Positions 6,489-11,513 of a stretch of 11,513 bases of DNA are shown piece after piece (position 1 is the stretch's first letter; every line of letters begins with the position of its first letter). Below the pieces are notes generated by a model, which saw nothing but the letters and a program-made list of their open reading frames with translations, was not told the origin of the DNA and ran no database searches. Both the position numbers and the translations under genes were made by a program. Source of the DNA: Acanthamoeba castellanii str. Neff (lineage: Eukaryota; Discosea; Longamoebia; Acanthamoebidae); NCBI RefSeq assembly GCF_000313135.1, contig NW_004457716.1, positions 1 through 11,513 of the forward strand, read 5' to 3'.

Positions 6489-9400
6489 CTAGCTCTTGGA
6501 ACCGCGCGACGAGGCGAGAACCGATGGCGCCGCGGTGAGCTGGCGGCTGAGTTCCTCCGCGCGGATGGCTGCCGCGTAGCGCATCAGCTGCAGACACATC
6601 ACCACCGGACTCGGCACCTGGGCGAGCGCACAAACAAAATACCAACAACATGTAAGCGTTGTGTGCGGCGGCGGCGGCATGATGATTGATTTGTTGTGGT
6701 GGTTGATTGTTTTACCTCGCCTTCCATGATCCACTCCCCGCTGCCGTACTTGGAGGCCAAGAAGTGGCGCGTCCACTTCCACGTCAACAGCGGGTTGCTG
6801 GTCTGGAACTCCTTCTCCGCCGGCAGCCAGAAATACCTAAGCGGTGGGGGGGCAGCCATTGCCCTGTCCATCAGCACCTTACACGACACACACGACACAC
6901 GACACACACGACACACACGACACGCACACGAGTATTTGAAAAAGCGTGGAGTACCGAATGACGGGGTCTTCGGAGAGGTAGTCGCCGCGGTACCACGAGA
7001 GCCAGACGCCGTTCCATCGGCCGGTCCCGAGGGAGGACCCGCAGTCGTCCTCGCTGGCGCCCTTGGCGCGGAGCGGCTGCAGCACCTCGCCGTCCCAGGC
7101 GTAGGCCAGCCGGCGGCCGTTGAGTGGCTCCGCCCGCTCCAGCGTGCCGTTGGCAAAGTAGGACCACTCCTCCTCGTACGACGACTTGATCACTCCTCCT
7201 TTATACACGTTCTTGCCTACGTACTGCAACAGCTCGCTCTGGTGTGTGTCATGTGCGTCGGTGTGTGTCGTGTCGTGAGCGAGTGGCGCGAGTGAAGCAC
7301 ATGAATGGGGGCGGGGTTGGGGGTGGAACGTACTCGGAACTGGGCGTTCAAGTGGGTCGAGTAGTTGGGCATGCAGAGTCCGTCGAGGGCCAACGCCCAT
7401 GCGGCCATGGTCTCCTTGCTGGCGGCTTCGATTTCGATCTCCTCGTCCTCCACGGTCTGCAAGCCGTTGAGAATAGAGTGAGAAGGCCCTTGTGTGTCGT
7501 GTGTGTGGTGTGTGTGTGTGTCGTGTGTGTGTGTGTCGTGTGTGTGTGTGTGTTGTGTGTCCTTTGTGTTTGGCCCGACAACAATAACCCAGGGAAGTTC
7601 GGCAGTGCGTACCAGCACGCAGAAGCTCTGCGGTTTGATCTTCGTGGCGGTCTTATTCACATAGGACGGAGATATGGTCTTGGTATTGCGCAAGTCGTGC
7701 ACCTTCACGGGCTTGTCGTCTTTGCACTGTGCAGCGAGAAAGGCGATTCGCGTTATTGGTTTGTCTCCGGGTCCACACGACGCACACACGACACACACGA
7801 CACGCGCACACACACACGCACACACGCACAGTCGAGGAATGCGGGACTGACCTTGGATCTGTTCTTCGGGAAGACGAGCAGGTTGGACCGCTGCAGCACG
7901 AGTGTTCGGTTCTTTGCCCCGGCGCTGCCTATTCGGCACTTCATCGGCTCCATCATGTACTCCACCTATATGAAATGCGCCGTTGATAGGCCCGCGTTCA
8001 TTATTACTTGCGTGCCCTGTAGACGCGCTGTTGCGGGTGCATGCGCGGGAGCGGGAGCGGTACCTGAACGTCGGTGCCCGAAGGGAATTCGAACGGGTTG
8101 GGCCGAGGCGACGGAGTGGGGAGGGGGTTGTCGCCAAACTGGGCCGCCACGAGCGTCGCGTCGATGGACGAATCCGACATCGTGGACTTGAGCGGCAAGT
8201 GCACCGACGAGTTGTCCCGCGGGGCCTCTCCCGTTTCATGAAACTGCACACGCACGCGAGGATCAAGAGCGGGTCTCAGGCTGAGCGCACACGACGCACA
8301 CGACGCACACGACACAACGATCAAGACGAAAGTCGCGCGTACGTTTTGCACAGCGTAGAAGGCCTGGTAGAAGTGGGGCAGGCGCTTGGAGCTGAGGGTG
8401 TTGACCCGGTTCTTGATTTTGAGCAGCTTCTTGAGCAGGATGTTTACGGCCACGTGGATGGGGTTCTGCACGGACTTGTCGACCTTGGAGGCGCTCAGGT
8501 CCCGCCCCGACGCGCTGCGCTGACTGCGATGGCCCAGCTTGAGACCATCGAGAATCACGAGTGTGCCGTTGACGTATCGCGTGATGTCCACCACTCGCAG
8601 CTCGCCTCTATAATCATCGACCAAGAAGATGAGTGTTTTTCGTGTGTGTGTGTGTTCCAAGCATGGACGTACGCGATGGCAAAGGGAGTGGACACGACAA
8701 CTGCCCATCGAGTGACGGTCTTCATGAGATTCTCCACGCACGCGAGGATGAACTTTCGCAGCCGGGCGTTGTACTCGACGGTCGCCGCGTCCAGCATGCA
8801 CTCCTCCTCGACCTCCGCGACCTCCTCGTCCGAATCCAGCTGGCCGTCGTTGTCCTGCTCCTCCTCCGTCTTGCTGTCCTTGTTGTCCTCCTCCTCGCTC
8901 TCCTCCCGCTCCCGATTCCCGCAGCCCACCCGCCGACGACCACTGCCGCCGCCGCGCTTTCGCTGGTCCTCACTACTGGACACGCCGTTCTCACGCACCT
9001 TGAGCGACATACGCCGCGACTTGGCGCCGCTGCCGCTGCCGCCGCCGTTCATATTCGACGAGTGGTCACGTGGCGTGGTGTAGCTCGTCGTCGAGTCTTC
9101 GTCGTCGTCGTCGTCGTCGATGGGGCTGGACGTGGTCCGCGATTCCCGCCCGGGCGTGATGCCCCCGCTGCTGGTGAGAAAGCTCGAGTCGTCGTCCTCC
9201 CCGCCGCCGTTCGACTCTTCGTCGTGCCTTCGCTCCTTTCGCGCGCCGCCGCCGGCGTCAGCTCCCTTGGAGATCCGTACGCTGGTCGGTCGGCTGCTCC
9301 TCCGGTCGCTCGTCGGCGAGTCCTTCGCCTGGTGCTGGTCGTCACCCCCGTCCTTGGCTCGCTCGCCGCGAGGCCGTTCGCGCTTGTCCCGGCCGCTGTC

Positions 9401-11017
9401 CGGCCGGCTCTTGGTGGTCGACGCCGCCGAGGCGCCTCGCTTGCTGTCAGCTGATCCCTCGTCCCCCGCCGGTTCCGCCTCCTCCCGTCGCGAGCTGCGA
9501 TTCCCTCCCGGAGACGCGGGGCCTTCGATGGCAACAGCTTAGGCTCAGTCAGCACTCACAGACACACACCGTGAACGACACACACGGCACACACGATACA
9601 GCGAGGGTGCACGTACGATCATCGTCATCCTTTCGTTCCCTCTTCGTGACCCGCAGTGTTGTTATTGCTCCCGATTGTGTCGTGGCGCGTCTTCTCGCGG
9701 GCCGCGTTGGTGAGGCCTCGCCCAACGCCTTCTTACGGTCTGCAACCCACCCGAGTAAGCGTGGGAAGGGATTATAGCGACGGTAAGAAGGGGGGGGGAG
9801 GGAGAGAGATTTGGGGACAAACCTGCTTTGTCTTCCTGGCAGAGCTTGTTGAGGTCGCGATTAGATTTGGACTGCTTGCTTCCTCCCGATTTGCTGTCCT
9901 TGGCTGAGGCATCTTTTTCCACATTGGTGCGGATGCTCCCCGTGCTCAGCGTCTTCTTCAAATCTTGCGAGTTCCGTTCGCGCCGATTTTTACCCGCATT
10001 AGATTGGACCTCCTCATCGTTCGCCTCCTCATCTCGCTCGTGTCGCGACGTGCTCTCCCTCGCGCTGTGGCTCCCCTCCTTACTCAGCTTCACATTGGGG
10101 CTGCTCATCCTCTGGCCTCCCCCTCCGCCCGTCGGGCTTCGCGGGTCGGCCGTGTAGGAGCGCTTGCGGACATCCAGTCGCGCGCTCTGGCTGCGGTCGC
10201 GCCTTTCGGTCGGCTGGCGCCGCCGGACCGGCTCCGTCTTGCCCCCCGCTGCAGCCGCGACGCCCACCGCCCCGGCCGGGCTGGCGTCCATGCTCCGCCG
10301 TCGTGCTCCGCTCCCAACCTCGCCCTCCTCTACACTCTCCTTGTTGCTGTTGCTGCCACTGCTTCTTGTTTCCTTCTTCCCTCCGGCGGCCGCCTTGCTC
10401 GCAGCTCCTGGTGCCTTCCCGGCTGGCTGAGATTGGGCGGCAGGCCGGAGAGGAAAGCCGATCACCAGATCGTCGTCGCTGTCATCGTCTTCTTCCTCCT
10501 CCAAGGGGGTCGGTGTCTCTCTCGTCGGATGGGGGCTCTTGGACTTGGTGGCCGGGCTATGCTGGAGTTGAGGGGCGAGTGACGACGATGATCGCGTGCT
10601 CTTCTTCAGCGGGTTCTCGGAAGATGATGGAGCCGCAGGAGCCGCTCTGTTGTGGTGCCCATCATCGCCGCCCACGGTGATCTTGGCCCCCTTTGCTCGG
10701 GGCTCGCGGCTATCGGAAGAAGCTCGAGAACTAGGCTTAGAAGAACCGGTAGGCCGCTTGGACGTTTCGGTTACTGCCGGGGGTGATGTTGATAGCGCTG
10801 AAGTGGAAGATGGAGAGAGTGGGGCAGATGGTGTGGTGGAGGAGGACGATCTGGGGGACGATGTTGACTTGAGCTTAGTCGACGTTGAGTGCTGCCTTTT
10901 CGTCGAGCCATTCTTATCTTGACCTCCGCTTTCCTCTGCTGCCATGTCCAGTTCCTTCTTCAAGTTCACGCTCTTCCTCAACATCGCTTTGGGTTTCTCC
11001 TTCACGTCTTGTTCCAT
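6489..11017 (-). CDS. Large disordered protein with PH-like domain and unrecognised Trp-rich C-terminal domain
   Basis: Eleven exons on the minus strand: 11017-9823, 9739-9617, 9537-8673, 8607-8343, 8243-8064, 7965-7852, 7726-7613, 7456-7334, 7238-6955, 6836-6716 and 6617-6489 (stop TAG). All phases agree, giving 1170 aa. An in-frame TAA lies 9 bases before the ATG, and the start context is AAAACATGG. Residues 1 to about 690 are Ser/Pro/Lys/Arg rich and look disordered, with acidic runs (173-183, and a poly-Asp run near 590) and basophilic-kinase-like sites such as RRRSMD and RKRSYT. A helical region (about 690-816) is followed by a PH-like fold at about 877-983: NRTLVLQRSNLLVFPKN, then EIEIEAASKETMAAWALALDGL with the helix Trp at 972. 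Residues about 994-1150 are Trp/Tyr/Gly rich (for example GTGRWNGVWLSWYRGDY and ASKYGSGEWIMEGEV) and match no family I know. PH-like folds often bind phosphoinositides or proteins, so membrane-proximal scaffolding is plausible; that is inference. Confidence 0.85.
6881..6929 (+). repeat. ACGACACAC repeat in PH-gene intron 9
   Basis: Imperfect tandem ACACGACACAC units within the 118-base intron 6954-6837; the pre-mRNA strand reads GTGTGTCGT. Positions 6881-6893 are the reverse complement of 7261-7273 in intron 8. Confidence 0.8.
7493..7561 (+). repeat. GT/GTC repeat in PH-gene intron 7
   Basis: Roughly 70 bases of GTGTGTGTCGTGTGTG-like units in the 156-base intron 7612-7457, the longest intron of this gene; the pre-mRNA strand is CA rich. 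Positions 7514-7529 are the exact reverse complement of 7783-7798 in intron 6. Confidence 0.85.
7774..7829 (+). repeat. CA/CGACAC repeat in PH-gene intron 6
   Basis: About 55 bases of CACACACGACACACAC-like units in the 125-base intron 7851-7727; the pre-mRNA strand is GT rich. Confidence 0.85.
8283..8315 (+). repeat. (CACACGACG)n repeat in PH-gene intron 4
   Basis: Three to four CACACGACG units inside the intron 8342-8244. The pre-mRNA strand reads CGTCGTGTG, directly downstream of exon 4. Confidence 0.75.
9099..9119 (+). repeat. Coding trinucleotide run (TCG)n encoding poly-Asp
   Basis: An uninterrupted GTC/TCG run lies in exon 3 of the minus-strand PH gene; on the coding strand it reads GAC repeated and gives six Asp followed by Glu-Asp. 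A similar (GTC)n run occurs in F-box intron 12 near 5996-6008. Confidence 0.8.
9556..9602 (+). repeat. CA-rich repeat in PH-gene intron 2
   Basis: Imperfect GACACACAC / ACACACGGCACACACG tract filling much of the 79-base intron 9616-9538. The pre-mRNA strand is GT rich. Confidence 0.7.
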
Positions 11018-11513
11018 GTTTTGTTATCCAGGCTCCAGCAAACCTTCTATGATCTTTCGCTCACTCACAACCAGCAGGTGAGCAAAGGGGCCTGTAACGA
11101 AGATCAAACTACGAACCAAAGATATTCTAGATTTTGAGTACCGACCATTCGTCAGTGCTTTCTCTTTAGGAAACGCGCCCAAAAAAGGAAGTACCCGTTG
11201 CTATCAACAGCATTTGCGAAAATAGTTTCAAAAAACAATTCAGAACATTTCGAACACGCCAAGAAAAAGCAGGGCCAAGGCGAACAGGACGCTGCCACAA
11301 GAGAATCGGACGAGGGGGATGATGACGACGGCGATGATGAAAGACGTAGTTTATTGTTGTGCACGTGTATGTACTTGATTGCTGTGTGGGTCTATACAAA
11401 CTGGACAGGGTAGCGAGAGGAGTGCTGAAGGAGGGTGATCAAACTATAAACAAACAATAACAGTGTGGATGATGGAGTGGGAGAATACTAAACACTATAG
11501 ACAAGACGACCTG
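11018..11513. other. Upstream flank of the PH-domain gene
   Basis: These 496 bases should contain the promoter and 5' leader of the minus-strand PH gene. The first part (11018-11260) is more AT rich than the coding regions, with A-runs at 11181-11186 and 11231-11236. A minus-strand AATAAA (11356-11351) could be the 3' end of a gene lying beyond the right edge. The region also contains the tentative two-exon plus-strand gene listed separately. No RNA gene or mobile element is seen. Confidence 0.5.
11049..11413 (+). CDS. Tentative small tail-anchored-like protein (two exons)
   Basis: A plus-strand model joins 11049-11077 to 11170-11413 over a 92-base intron with donor GTGAGC and a strong acceptor (TGCTTTCTCTTTAG); the phase matches (2 then 1), giving 90 aa. 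An earlier in-frame ATG at 11016 would give 101 aa but overlaps the start codon of the minus-strand PH gene. The product has a coherent order: a basic N-terminus without acidic residues (MIFRSLTTSR, then KRAQKRKYP), a Lys/Gln/Glu linker, an acidic run (SDEGDDDDGDDE), then a hydrophobic stretch of about 18 residues (LLLCTCMYLIAVWVYTNW) two residues from the end. That layout is seen in tail-anchored proteins, and the N-terminus resembles a mitochondrial presequence. No family is recognised. The start codons of this model and the PH gene would be only 31 bases apart, and the region may simply be the PH gene's 5' leader, so this call is weak. Confidence 0.3.

Noticed and set aside
7493..7561. Regular GT/GTC units resembling a CRISPR-like array
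   Set aside because: Units are short, imperfect and without unique spacers; this is an intronic microsatellite in a eukaryotic gene.
9052..9052. Separate minus-strand gene starting at the ATG at 9052-9050
   Set aside because: The same frame is open upstream to 9537 and joins exons 1 and 2 with matching phases, so one 1170-aa gene is simpler; RNA could still show an internal start.
8633..9454. 273-codon plus-strand open frame rich in Val/Leu/Arg
   Set aside because: It is the antisense of the disordered exon 3 of the PH gene, starts inside a GT repeat, and has no domain or splice support.
9049..9555. 168-codon minus-strand Arg/Thr-rich frame
   Set aside because: It is the wrong frame of PH-gene exon 3. 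The chosen frame runs through to the helical and PH regions and matches the phase of the upstream exon.
11152..11399. Minus-strand Ser/Phe-rich frames near the right edge
   Set aside because: They are the antisense of an acidic, Asp/Glu-rich plus-strand frame (GAT/GAC read backwards gives Ser), show no domain, and are separated from the PH start by stops.

Overview
The window reads as a piece of a GC-rich, intron-dense protist nuclear genome. Short spliceosomal introns (mostly 55-160 bases) interrupt every protein gene, flanks between genes are a few hundred bases or less, and a eukaryotic tRNA gene with A and B boxes and a T-run terminator lies between two genes. Strong G/C use at third positions, SCF-type F-box/ankyrin and PH-domain proteins, and many introns opening with GTACG suit an amoebozoan such as Acanthamoeba. 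That assignment is inference; no marker gene fixes the species.

Layout, left to right. (1) Minus strand, 1-640: 5' part of a HAD-superfamily hydrolase gene running off the left edge. (2) Plus strand, 750-821: tRNA-Arg(UCG). (3) Minus, 965-2503: a complete six-exon phytanoyl-CoA dioxygenase-like Fe(II)/2-oxoglutarate oxygenase (386 aa). (4) A 302-base divergent intergenic region. (5) Plus, 2806-3427: a small four-exon multi-pass membrane protein (about 137 aa) of unknown family. (6) Plus, 3714-6285: a 13-exon F-box/ankyrin-repeat protein (433 aa). (7) Minus, 6489-11017: an 11-exon, 1170-aa protein with a long disordered N-terminus, a PH-like domain and an unrecognised tryptophan-rich C-terminal domain. 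(8) 11018-11513: upstream flank of gene 7, holding a tentative two-exon plus-strand gene for a small tail-anchored-like protein.

Exon models were built by hand from open frames, GT..AG boundaries and matching intron phases. All complete models close in frame, but none was checked against transcripts. The genes do not form an obvious pathway; this looks like ordinary compact gene packing. The most unusual signals lie outside the coding sequence: a perfect 22-bp palindrome upstream of the F-box gene, an AT hairpin between a strong decoy acceptor and the acceptor the F-box reading frame needs, and long complementary CA/GT repeats in neighbouring introns that flank frame-neutral exons.
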